The position numbers were made by a program, and so were the translations under genes. Positions 1 to 7,240 of a stretch of 64,000 nt of DNA are shown here, piece by piece. Below the pieces are notes generated by a model that worked only from the letters and a program-made list of their open reading frames with translations, was not told the DNA's origin and did not search any database. Origin of the DNA: DATFRX01 sp035630615 (GTDB lineage Bacteria > Actinomycetota > Actinomycetes > Propionibacteriales > Nocardioidaceae); the NCBI GenBank assembly GCA_035630615.1, contig DASQKI010000112.1, positions 32,780 to 96,779 of the forward strand. Direction: 5' to 3'. Numbering within the stretch: position 1 is the stretch's first letter; every line of letters begins with the position of its first letter.

Positions 1-188
1 GCATGGCTCGATACCTCGGTGATCACGACATCGGCGCCACGTATCAGGTCGGCCGCCTTGACCGTCAGAAGGTCGGGGTCACCTGGACCGGCGCCCACAA
101 AGCTCACCCAGCCGACCGGGGTCCGCGTCGGCTTTGCCTTGGACGCGCCCGAGTTGGTGGCGGTCTGCTTTCGCTGCGTGGCAGACAT
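1..188 (-). CDS. hemD: Uroporphyrinogen-III C-methyltransferase / synthase, N-terminal part only
   Basis: The first 62 residues of a protein that continues past the left edge. After a basic, Ser/Thr-rich leader of about 25 residues comes the SAM-binding signature of uroporphyrinogen-III methyltransferases, VGAGPGDPDLLTVKAADL, at about residues 31-48. In actinobacteria this domain is normally fused to uroporphyrinogen-III synthase (HemD), and the position after hemA and hemC fits that fusion; the synthase half is not visible here. It would convert hydroxymethylbilane to uroporphyrinogen III and methylate it towards precorrin-2. It starts 44 bases after the hemC stop, on the same strand. The ATG at 186-188 is chosen; an in-frame GTG lies two codons upstream. 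Confidence 0.85.
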   Translation of the reverse strand, partial: MSATQRKQTATNSGASKAKPTRTPVGWVSFVGAGPGDPDLLTVKAADLIRGADVVITEVSSH

Positions 189-232
189 GGTCACGGCGGT
201 CTTCTTCCTTGTTTGCCGTAGGGGTGTTGCGG

Positions 233-1171
233 TCACGAAACCCGCTCCTTGTACAGTCCGGCGGCTCCATCGGTCAACAACTGCTCTGCGAGGCGGCGCC
301 CGATGCCGACAGCATCGTCTGGTGGGCCGGCGGCGGACGCCCGGATCTGCGAACGCCCCTCAGGGTCGAGAGCAACGGCACGCAGCCACAGCTCGTCACC
401 GTCGCCACCATCGGCGATCTCTCCCAGTGCCCCCACGGGTGCCGAACACCCCGCCTCCAACGTGGCCAGCAAGCTGCGCTCGGCCGTGACGGCGGCCCGG
501 GTCTCCGGATCGTCCAGCGCCGCGCGAACCTGCGCGACCAGATCGTGGTCGCCGGCCCGACACTCGACCGCGAGAGCTCCCTGTCCAGGTGCGGGAAGCA
601 TCTGCAGCGGATCGAGCACCTCCGTGACGTCGTCGAGTCGCCCCAACCGAGCCAAACCGGCCCTTGCCAGGACGACGCCGTCGACCTCACCGAGTCGCAG
701 CGCCTTGTCGATCCGGGTGTCGACGTTACCGCGAATCGCGACCACGTTCAGTCCGAGTCCAAGAGCGTGCAGCTGGGCCGCCCGACGCGGCGACCCGGTG
801 CCGAGCGTCGATCCGGCCGGCAGCTCACCGAGACTGAGACGGTCTCTCGCGATCAAGACGTCGCGGGGATCCTGTCGAGTCGGGACCGCCGCCAAGGCGA
901 CGTCGACGTCGGTAGTCGTGGGGAGATCCTTGAGCGAGTGGACGGCGACGTCGACGTCGCCGCGCAGCAACGCATCGCGAAGCGCCGAGACGAACACGCC
1001 CTGGCCCCCGAACTCGGTCAGCGGACGGTCCGAGGCATCACCTTGGGTACGCACCTTGACCAGCGTCGTAGGGTGGCCGGTCGCGGCTGTCAGGGCGGCG
1101 GCGACCTCGGTGGCCTGGACCATGGCGAGCTGGCTGCCGCGGGTGCCGATCCGGAGGGGGGCCCGCGTCAT
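233..1171 (-). CDS. hemC: Hydroxymethylbilane synthase (porphobilinogen deaminase)
   Basis: A full-length 312-residue HemC that polymerises four porphobilinogens into hydroxymethylbilane in cytoplasmic tetrapyrrole synthesis. Visible marks are the N-terminal RIGTRGSQLAMVQA, the HSLKDLP loop with the catalytic aspartate near residue 82, GTGSPRRAAQ near residue 124, and the dipyrromethane-attachment cysteine at residue 242 in LEAGCSAPVGA. Its ATG overlaps the hemA stop by four bases, so the two are probably translationally coupled in one rex-hemA-hemC-hemD transcript. Confidence 0.97.
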   Translation of the reverse strand: MTRAPLRIGTRGSQLAMVQATEVAAALTAATGHPTTLVKVRTQGDASDRPLTEFGGQGVFVSALRDALLRGDVDVAVHSLKDLPTTTDVDVALAAVPTRQDPRDVLIARDRLSLGELPAGSTLGTGSPRRAAQLHALGLGLNVVAIRGNVDTRIDKALRLGEVDGVVLARAGLARLGRLDDVTEVLDPLQMLPAPGQGALAVECRAGDHDLVAQVRAALDDPETRAAVTAERSLLATLEAGCSAPVGALGEIADGGDGDELWLRAVALDPEGRSQIRASAAGPPDDAVGIGRRLAEQLLTDGAAGLYKERVS

Positions 1172-2589
1172 GACTCTGCCCCCTCCGGCCGAGACGATCC
1201 GTCGCTCGTGGTCAGGCGATCCGCGCCTTGTCGACCAGGGATCCGCTGCGAGTCGGCGGATCGCTCGACCGCGAGTGACGGTTCGTCTACGCGTGTGACG
1301 GCCTCGACTGCGCCCTGGTCGAGCGAGAACAGCTCGGCCAGCGCGTCCGCGTACGACACGGCGCCGGGCCGGTCGGCGAGCTCCTTGATCCGGACCGTCG
1401 GCGCGTGCAGCAGCTTGTCGGCGACCCGACGTACGGTCTGCTCGAGCTCCTTGTGGGTCGCTGGGTCGAGCTCGGGCAGTCGGCCGTCGAGCCGATCGAG
1501 TTCGGCCGCGACAATCTCGGTCGCCATCGACCGGAGTGCGACCACCGTCGGCGTGACCCGCGCGGCCGCCCGCGAGGCACGAAACGCCGCGACCTCACCG
1601 GCGACGATCGCCCGCACCTGCTCGGCGTCGGCGGCCACCGGCGAGTCGGCCAGCGCTCGCACCAGGATCTCGATGCCGATGAGACTGACGCCTGGCAGGT
1701 CCGCGACGGCCGGGTCGACGTCGTGCGGCATCGCGAGGTCGACGATCGCGTACGGTCGGTCCGCCGCCCCATCGCCATTGCCACGACTGCGCAGCGCGGC
1801 GGCGACGGGACCCGCGTCGATCACGACCCCGGTCGCGCCGGTGCAGGACACGACGATGTCGACCTCCGTCAGCAGCTGCGGCAGCGTGTAGAGAGCGGCG
1901 GCCTGGCCACCGACACCGGCCGCGAGGACCTCGGCCCGCTCCTGAGTCCGGTTGACGACCAACACCTCGGTGGCTCCGCGCCGGTCGAGTGCGGCAACCG
2001 CGAGCCCAGCCATCGCGCCGGCACCGACGACCAACGCCCGACGGTCGGCGAACGGACCGACGGTCGACTCGGCGTGATCGAGCGCCGCGGCCACGACCGA
2101 CGGTCCGGCTCGGTCGATGTCGGTCTCGGCGTGGCCGCGCTTGCCGACCCGCAGCGCCTGCTGGAACAAGACGTTGAGCGCCGGACCGACGCTGCCGAGC
2201 CCCTGGGCCGACCGCAGCGCGCGGCGCACCTGACCGAGGACCTGGCTCTCACCGACGACCATCGAGTCGAGTCCGGCCGCGACCGAGAAGAGGTGCGCCA
2301 CGGCGGCTTCGTCGTAGTGCACGTACAGATGCTGAACGACATCGGCGGTGGTCATGTCGGCCCGCTCGGACAGGAGGCGCGAGACGTCTTCGACACTGCC
2401 GTGGAACCGATCGACCTCGACGTAGATCTCGACTCGGTTGCAGGTCGACATCACGACCGCCTCGGTGACGTGTTCGGTGTCGAGCAAGTCGGTCACGAGC
2501 TTGCGTACGCCGTCGTCGTCGAGAGTCAGCCGCTCGAGCACCTCGACCGGTCCGCTCTTGTGCGAGACGCCGACGACCAGGACGCTCAC
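1168..2589 (-). CDS. hemA: Glutamyl-tRNA reductase carrying a palindrome-encoded C-terminal segment
   Basis: A 473-residue glutamyl-tRNA reductase, the first committed step of C5-pathway haem synthesis: glutamyl-tRNA to glutamate-1-semialdehyde with NADPH. The catalytic cysteine is residue 50 in MSTCNRVEIY; VGESQVLGQVRRAL follows near residue 108, the Rossmann glycine motif VVGAGAMAGLA near residue 190, and the helical dimerisation domain runs to about residue 425. Residues 435-466 are encoded by a 95-bp palindromic repeat (1193-1287) and look foreign to the family: DEPSLAVERSAD... to ...TTSDGSSR. The insert sits in the C-terminal tail, where it is unlikely to disturb catalysis. The start overlaps the rex stop by four bases. 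Confidence 0.96.
   Translation of the reverse strand: MSVLVVGVSHKSGPVEVLERLTLDDDGVRKLVTDLLDTEHVTEAVVMSTCNRVEIYVEVDRFHGSVEDVSRLLSERADMTTADVVQHLYVHYDEAAVAHLFSVAAGLDSMVVGESQVLGQVRRALRSAQGLGSVGPALNVLFQQALRVGKRGHAETDIDRAGPSVVAAALDHAESTVGPFADRRALVVGAGAMAGLAVAALDRRGATEVLVVNRTQERAEVLAAGVGGQAAALYTLPQLLTEVDIVVSCTGATGVVIDAGPVAAALRSRGNGDGAADRPYAIVDLAMPHDVDPAVADLPGVSLIGIEILVRALADSPVAADAEQVRAIVAGEVAAFRASRAAARVTPTVVALRSMATEIVAAELDRLDGRLPELDPATHKELEQTVRRVADKLLHAPTVRIKELADRPGAVSYADALAELFSLDQGAVEAVTRVDEPSLAVERSADSQRIPGRQGADRLTTSDGSSRPEGAES
1193..1287. repeat. 95-bp palindromic repeat inside hemA (copy 1)
   Basis: An imperfect inverted repeat. The left arm 1193-1223 and right arm 1257-1287 are each 31 nt and pair at 26 of 31 positions across a 33-nt spacer. 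The left arm begins GACGATCCGTCGCTCGTGG and ends CGATCCG. On the hemA sense strand the first repeat base is the first base of codon 435, so the repeat is read as about 32 residues. The left arm matches the intergenic arm at 53484-53514 at 26 of 31 positions. Copies of the same length and phase lie in the acyltransferase gene and in nadB. Confidence 0.9.
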
Positions 2590-3329
2590 GATGCCTCCAC
2601 CACCTTCGAGGTCGGATCGGTCATGGCCGGCGGTACCTCGGCGCCGTCGACGGTGGCCTTGCGCTGTTCGTGGTACGCCAGGATCTGCAGCTCGATCGAC
2701 AGGTCCACCTTGCGTACCTGGACGCCCTCGGGGACGTTGATCACCGACGGCGCGAAGTTCAGGATGCTGGTCACCCCGGCCCGCACGAGCCGGTCGGCGA
2801 CGTTTTGCGCCTCGGCAGCGGGCGTCGTGATCACGCCGATCGACACCTGGTGCCGTTCGATGAGCTGCTCGAGGTCGGCCATGTTCTCGATCGTGTGGAC
2901 GCCGATCTCGGAGCCGACCAGCTCGGGGTCGGTGTCGACGAGCGCGGCGATCCGGAAGCCTCGTGTCGTGAAGCCGGCGTAGTTGGCCAGCGCCTGGCCG
3001 AGGTTGCCGATGCCGACGATGACGACCGACCAGTCTTGGGTCAGCCCGATCTCGCGGGAGATCTGATAGCGCAGGTACTCGACGTCGTAGCCGACCCCGC
3101 GGGTGCCGTAAGAGCCGAGGTAGGACAGGTCCTTGCGCAGCTTGGCCGAGTTGACGCCGGCCGCGGCAGCGAGCTGCTCCGACGACGCCGTGGCGACGCC
3201 CTGCTCCGCGAGGACCGTCAGGGCACGCAGATAGACCGGCAGCCGTGCCACCGTCGCCTCGGGGGTGCCACGCTGTTGGCGCAGGTCGGCGGCCTGCGCC
3301 GCGCGTCGATTACGTGAGTCAGTCACCAT
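2586..3329 (-). CDS. rex: Redox-sensing transcriptional repressor Rex
   Basis: A 247-residue Rex family repressor. The N-terminal winged helix contains LPVYLRALTVLAEQGVATASSEQLAAAAGVNSAKLRKDLSYLG-type sequence (about residues 28-70), with the family hallmark KLRKDLSYLGSYGTRGVGY. An NAD(H)-binding Rossmann domain follows with VVIVGIGNLGQALANY near residue 103. Rex proteins release DNA when NADH binds. The ATG at 3327-3329 is chosen because the sequence upstream of it does not look like Rex. The gene heads the rex-hemACD operon, and the candidate operator at 3402-3419 suggests autoregulation, as established for Streptomyces Rex. Confidence 0.95.
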   Translation of the reverse strand: MVTDSRNRRAAQAADLRQQRGTPEATVARLPVYLRALTVLAEQGVATASSEQLAAAAGVNSAKLRKDLSYLGSYGTRGVGYDVEYLRYQISREIGLTQDWSVVIVGIGNLGQALANYAGFTTRGFRIAALVDTDPELVGSEIGVHTIENMADLEQLIERHQVSIGVITTPAAEAQNVADRLVRAGVTSILNFAPSVINVPEGVQVRKVDLSIELQILAYHEQRKATVDGAEVPPAMTDPTSKVVEAS

Positions 3330-3401
3330 GGTCCTGACCGCGCCCTGGATGCGGCACGAGATTCGTCCCGACGGGGCGGCGGTACCCCCCACTCTAGGAT
3401 T

Positions 3402-3419
3402 TTGTGAACGCGAGAACAA
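3402..3419. promoter_or_regulatory. Candidate Rex operator (ROP site) upstream of rex
   Basis: The 18-mer TTGTGAACGCGAGAACAA is a dyad whose left half equals the Streptomyces Rex consensus TTGTGAACGCGTTCACAA through the central CGCG. The right half retains the terminal ACAA. It lies about 72 bases upstream of the rex ATG, where autorepression of rex-hemACD would act. Confidence 0.75.
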
Positions 3420-3464
3420 AATCGAGCAGGTCGGCGCCGGTGCGGCCCCGGGCGTAGAAGCCGG

Positions 3465-3713
3465 TCAGGCGAGGGCGGCCCGAAGGCGCTCGGGGTCGAC
3501 CCGCCAGAAGTCGTGTTGGCGGCCGTCGACGAACGTGACGGGGATCTGCTCGCCGTAGCGCGCCATCAGATCGGCGTCGTCATGGATGTCGACCGACGTC
3601 CACGAAGCCCCGATCTCGACGCAGACCCGCTCGACGACGGCGTACGCGTCGTCGCACAGGTGACAGCCGGGCTTTCCGTAGACAACGACCCGAGCCTCGG
3701 TCGGTTCGCTCAC
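3465..3713 (-). CDS. Glutaredoxin-like thiol protein (Rv0508 type)
   Basis: A small thioredoxin-fold protein of 82 residues. The beta-alpha start VVVYGKPGCHLCDDAYAVVE holds a CxxC motif (CHLC), and IPVTFVDGRQHDFWRVD carries the cis-proline region typical of glutaredoxin-like proteins. The GTG at 3711-3713 is chosen because it overlaps the TGA of the upstream acyl-CoA synthetase by four bases (GTGA). The homologue sits in the same place next to hem genes in mycobacteria (recalled). Its thiol partner is unknown; a disulfide or mycothiol reductase role is only inferred. Confidence 0.85.
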   Translation of the reverse strand: MSEPTEARVVVYGKPGCHLCDDAYAVVERVCVEIGASWTSVDIHDDADLMARYGEQIPVTFVDGRQHDFWRVDPERLRAALA

Positions 3714-5353
3714 CCGAGCCCCAACACGTCGCGGCGAGCCTGCGCCCGCAGTCGGCCCTTCGCCACCTTGCCGGTCGCGGAGTGTGGGAGGCCTTCGACG
3801 ACGGTGATCCGCCTCGGCCACTTGAACCGGGCCAGCCGGGTCTCGCAGTGAGTACGCACGGCGTCGACCAGGTCGTCGCTCGACGCCTCCGAATCGGTGG
3901 CCACGATGAACGCGTGAACGGCCTCGCCGGTCTCCTCGTCGGGGGTCCCGATCACCGCGCTCTCAGCCACGCCGGCCACCTCGGCGATGACCTCCTCGAC
4001 CTCGGTGGGATAGACGTTGAAGCCCGACACGATCACGAGCTCGCGCAGCCGGTCGACCAGCACCAGATCGCCCTCGCGCGCGATGACGCCGATGTCGCCG
4101 GTCGCATACCAGCCGTCATCGTCCGGGCCGTCCACGCCGTCGGGCCAGTAGCCGGAGAACAGGTTGTCGCCACGGACCCAGACCTGCGCCGGGTCGTCGC
4201 CGGCCACGGGGCGCCCGCTCGCGTCGCGTACCTCGATCTCCACACCCGGGATGGCGCCGCCGACCGAACCCGGGACAGCGGCGCCGCCCGTCGCGGTGAG
4301 GGTCGACGTCACCACCGGCGCCGCCTCGGTCAACCCGTAGCCCTGATGAACGACGACGCCGGCGGCCGACTCGAACTCGTCGGCGAGATCGGCATCGAGG
4401 GGCGCCGCGCCGGACAGCACGAAACGCACCCCCGACAGCTTGTCGCGCAGGTCGTCGCGGCCGGCCCACGCCGCAATGACCGGCGGCGCGATCGGCAGGT
4501 TCGTGATGCCGTGCTCACCGACCAGGTCGAGCGTGGCGTCGGCGTCGAAGTGGTCGAGCAGCACGAGTCGAGCGCCCTGGGCCAGCACCTGACCCAGCAC
4601 GCAGTTGAGACCGTAAACGTGAAACAGCGGCAGCAGCCCGAGGACGACGTCGTCGGCTCGCATCGGCGCTGGCTCGATCGCGGCGGTCTGCGCGACGTTG
4701 GCGAGCAACGCGCGATGGGTCAGCATCGCGCCGCGCGGTCGGCCACTCGTGCCGGAGGTATAGAGCAGCAGCGCCAGCGCCTCGGCGTCGGCTGGACTGA
4801 CGATGGGGCGTCCGTCGCCGGACAGCAAGGCGTCGAAGCTCAACTCGGCGCCGATCGTGGCGCCGTCGGCCAAGACGATCCGCGGCACGTTCGACCGAGA
4901 TCGCAGGTCGTCGTCGGCTCCGCGCAGCGCGTCCTCGAGACCGGCGACCGCCGATCGTACGACCGTCGCGGTGGTCCGGTCGGCGACGACGACGAGCGAT
5001 CCCGAGTCGGCGAGCATCCGCATCAGCTCACCGGTCGCCGAGCGCGGGTTGGCCGGAACGGCGGTGAGCCCGGCGCGCAGGGCTCCGAGATACGCGGTGA
5101 CGAAATCGACGCTGTTGATCATGGCGATCGCGACCCGATTACCGGTGACCAGGCCCAGCTCAGCAAGCGCCCGGGCACACCGGTCGACCCGGTTCTCGAG
5201 CTCACCCCAGGAGATCGCGCGGTGCTCTCCGTACGCCTCCACAAGCGCCGTGTCGTTGGGCCGATCGGCGGCACGCAGCCGCACCAGATCCGCCACGTTG
5301 GCGCAGGAGAGCGGGGTGTAGCCGTCGGACTGCGTGGCCGATGCCGAGGTCAC
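3710..5353 (-). CDS. AMP-dependent acyl-CoA synthetase / ligase
   Basis: A 547-residue member of the ANL superfamily that activates a carboxylate as acyl-AMP and then transfers it to CoA. Motifs in order: the phosphate loop LLLYTSGTSGRPRGAMLTHR (about residues 193-212), the adenine-binding GYGLTEAAPVV (about 340), the YATGDIG aspartate hinge (about 415), and the C-terminal catalytic lysine in SATGKVAKGRL (about 530). Length fits medium/long-chain fatty acyl-CoA synthetases. The substrate cannot be read from the sequence. It is probably co-transcribed with the glutaredoxin-like gene downstream. Confidence 0.93.
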   Translation of the reverse strand: MTSASATQSDGYTPLSCANVADLVRLRAADRPNDTALVEAYGEHRAISWGELENRVDRCARALAELGLVTGNRVAIAMINSVDFVTAYLGALRAGLTAVPANPRSATGELMRMLADSGSLVVVADRTTATVVRSAVAGLEDALRGADDDLRSRSNVPRIVLADGATIGAELSFDALLSGDGRPIVSPADAEALALLLYTSGTSGRPRGAMLTHRALLANVAQTAAIEPAPMRADDVVLGLLPLFHVYGLNCVLGQVLAQGARLVLLDHFDADATLDLVGEHGITNLPIAPPVIAAWAGRDDLRDKLSGVRFVLSGAAPLDADLADEFESAAGVVVHQGYGLTEAAPVVTSTLTATGGAAVPGSVGGAIPGVEIEVRDASGRPVAGDDPAQVWVRGDNLFSGYWPDGVDGPDDDGWYATGDIGVIAREGDLVLVDRLRELVIVSGFNVYPTEVEEVIAEVAGVAESAVIGTPDEETGEAVHAFIVATDSEASSDDLVDAVRTHCETRLARFKWPRRITVVEGLPHSATGKVAKGRLRAQARRDVLGLG

Positions 5354-5375
5354 CCGAGCCAGTCTGGCACAGAGT

Positions 5376-5417
5376 TGTCAGACGCAATTCGCGCTATAGC
5401 CGCACTCGCGTCTGACA
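5376..5417. repeat. Intergenic palindrome between divergent genes
   Basis: Perfect 10-bp outer arms, TGTCAGACGC at 5376-5385 and GCGTCTGACA at 5408-5417, with a central CTATAG. The element fills much of the 95-bp gap between the divergent acyl-CoA synthetase and HAD phosphatase genes. It may be an operator serving both genes or an interspersed palindromic repeat; a single copy in this window does not decide. Confidence 0.6.
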
Positions 5418-5448
5418 CTCGGCGCGTCATGGCCGTAGGCTCGGGTCC

Positions 5449-6330
5449 GTGAGCCCGAAGACGTACGAACCACCCCGAAACCTTCGGGCGCGGTCCGTAC
5501 TGGCCGGCCAAGCCTCGGCCGCCTCGGCCGAGGTCGAGTCGGCGCTCACGCCGCCACCGGACGAGCGGGCCGCCGCGTTCTTCGACGTCGACAACACGAT
5601 CATGCAGGGCGCGTCGATCTTCCATCTCGCTCGCGGGATGCATCGGCGCAAGTTCTTCACGACCCGCGACATCATCAAGGCGGCCTGGCAGCAGACGTAC
5701 TTCCGCCTGATCGGCGTCGAAGACCCCAACCACGTCGCCGATGCCCGGGCGTCGGCACTCGCGTTCATCGCCGGCCATCGGGTCGAAGAGCTGGGGCAGA
5801 TCGGCGAGGAGATCTTCGACGAGGCCATGGCGCACCGGATCTGGCCGGGTACGCGGGCGCTTGCCCAACTGCATCTCGACGAAGGCCAGCGGGTATGGCT
5901 GGTGACGGCGGCCCCGATCGAGATCGCCGCCATCATCGCCCGCCGGCTCGGTCTCACCGGCGCGCTCGGCACGGTCGCCGAATCCGAGGACGGCGTCTAC
6001 ACCGGCCGACTGGTCGGCGATCTGCTGCACGGGCCGGCGAAGGCCGAGGCCGTCCAAGCCCTGGCCGATCGCGAAGGGCTCGACCTCACCGCCTGCTCGG
6101 CCTACTCCGACTCCTTCAACGACCTGCCCCTGCTGTCCCTGGTCGGCGACCCGTGTGCGGTCAACCCGGACGCCAAGCTGCGCTCGCACGCACGGGCGCA
6201 GGGCTGGCGGATTCGCGACTACCGGACCGGTCGCAAGGCAGCCCGAATCGGCGGCTTCGCCGCGGGCATCGCGGGCGCCGCCGTCGGGAGCGTCGCGGCC
6301 GGGCTGGCCTTGCGGCGGCGCATCCGCTGA
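5449..6330 (+). CDS. HAD-IB family phosphatase (SerB1-like)
   Basis: A 293-residue HAD superfamily IB hydrolase. Motif I is FFDVDNTIM at about residues 44-52 (nucleophile and acid/base aspartates). Motif II is VTAAP near residue 153. Motif III/IV is ACSAYSDSFNDLPLLSLVG near residue 226. A glycine/alanine-rich hydrophobic stretch near the C-terminus (GGFAAGIAGAAVGSVAAGLA) followed by arginines suggests a membrane anchor. The mycobacterial neighbour SerB1 (Rv0505c) has this architecture. Phosphoserine or phospholipid head-group dephosphorylation are candidates; the substrate is not determinable. The GTG at 5449 is the first good start. Confidence 0.9.
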   Translation: MSPKTYEPPRNLRARSVLAGQASAASAEVESALTPPPDERAAAFFDVDNTIMQGASIFHLARGMHRRKFFTTRDIIKAAWQQTYFRLIGVEDPNHVADARASALAFIAGHRVEELGQIGEEIFDEAMAHRIWPGTRALAQLHLDEGQRVWLVTAAPIEIAAIIARRLGLTGALGTVAESEDGVYTGRLVGDLLHGPAKAEAVQALADREGLDLTACSAYSDSFNDLPLLSLVGDPCAVNPDAKLRSHARAQGWRIRDYRTGRKAARIGGFAAGIAGAAVGSVAAGLALRRRIR

Positions 6331-6369
6331 CCGACATTCCGGTACGCCTGACGATATCGACCACGACGG

Positions 6370-6398
6370 TAGTCAAGATCGGTACTCGCGAGTAGTAT
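6370..6398 (+). promoter_or_regulatory. Candidate promoter with palindrome for the sigma factor gene
   Basis: TAGTCA at 6370-6375 and TAGTAT at 6393-6398 are 17 bases apart and resemble -35 and -10 boxes. A perfect 12-bp palindrome, TACTCGCGAGTA (6383-6394), overlaps the spacer and -10 and could be a repressor site. Only the pattern is visible; no regulator is identified. Confidence 0.35.
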
Positions 6399-6453
6399 CC
6401 GGCGAAGCGGCCTCGGACTCAGCGTCAATCGTTTTCGGGGCGGAGGGAGCACG

Positions 6454-7158
6454 ATGCGGCCGAGTTCGCGGCCTGTATTCGTCGGGGCGGCAAACCTCGA
6501 CGGGCTGCGGCATGCCCTGGCAGTCGCCACGATGAGCGGCGGGAAAAGTCCGACCGGTCCGACCCTGGCACCGGATCGCGGCGACGTCGATCCGCCGTCC
6601 GACGCGTCCGAAAACCGCCGCATCGTCGCTCTGGTCGACCTGGCCCGAGGCGGAGATGCCGAGGCCTTCGGCCAGCTCTACGACCACTACGTCGAGAGCA
6701 TCCACCGCTACCTCTACTTCCGGCTCTCGAGTGTCAGCCTCGCCGACGATCTCACCAGCGAGACGTTCTTTCGCGCGCTGCGCAGCATCCAGTCGTTCCG
6801 CTGGCAAGGCAAGGACTTCGGCGCCTGGCTGACAACGATCGCGCGCAACCTCGTCACCGACCACTACAAGTCGAGCCGCTCCCGCTTCGAGGTCGTCGCC
6901 GACGAACTCCCCGAGCAGGTCGAGGAGTCCGACGGCCCCGAGGACGGCGCGCTCGCCACGCTCACCAGCGAGGTGCTCGCTCGGGGACTGCGCCGACTGG
7001 CGTCGGAGCAGCAGGACTGCCTCGTGATGCGCTTTTGCCAGGGGCTCACCATCGCCGAGACCGCCACCGCGATGGGACGCAGCGAAGGCGCCATCAAGCA
7101 GCTCCAGCTGCGCGCCGTACGCAACCTCGCCAAGCATCTCCCCCGGGATCTCATATGA
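6454..7158 (+). CDS. BldN-like ECF RNA polymerase sigma factor
   Basis: A 234-residue ECF (group 4) sigma factor. Region 2 spans about residues 60-135 (DAEAFGQLYDHYVESIHRYL, then DDLTSETFFRALRSI and the -10-recognition helix FGAWLTTIARNLVTDHYK). Region 4 spans about residues 170-225 with the HTH LTIAETATAMGRSEGAIKQL. About 60 extra N-terminal residues recall Streptomyces BldN, whose N-terminal extension is proteolytically removed (recalled). Genomic position near hem genes and the next gene, a single-pass membrane protein, also fit BldN/RsbN. The start is supported by a GGAGGGAG ribosome site. Promoter targets are unknown. Confidence 0.88.
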   Translation: MRPSSRPVFVGAANLDGLRHALAVATMSGGKSPTGPTLAPDRGDVDPPSDASENRRIVALVDLARGGDAEAFGQLYDHYVESIHRYLYFRLSSVSLADDLTSETFFRALRSIQSFRWQGKDFGAWLTTIARNLVTDHYKSSRSRFEVVADELPEQVEESDGPEDGALATLTSEVLARGLRRLASEQQDCLVMRFCQGLTIAETATAMGRSEGAIKQLQLRAVRNLAKHLPRDLI

Positions 7159-7240
7159 CCCGAAACGTAACCTCCGGCGACCTGACGTCGTTGTCATCGG
7201 CGACAACGTCACAACCTGACCATGCCAGGGGGATCGATCC

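Noticed and set aside
3782..5452. A long open frame on the plus strand opposite the acyl-CoA synthetase
   Set aside because: Long antisense frames are expected at this G+C; its translation is Arg/Gly/Asp-rich without family motifs, while the minus strand has clear ANL motifs.
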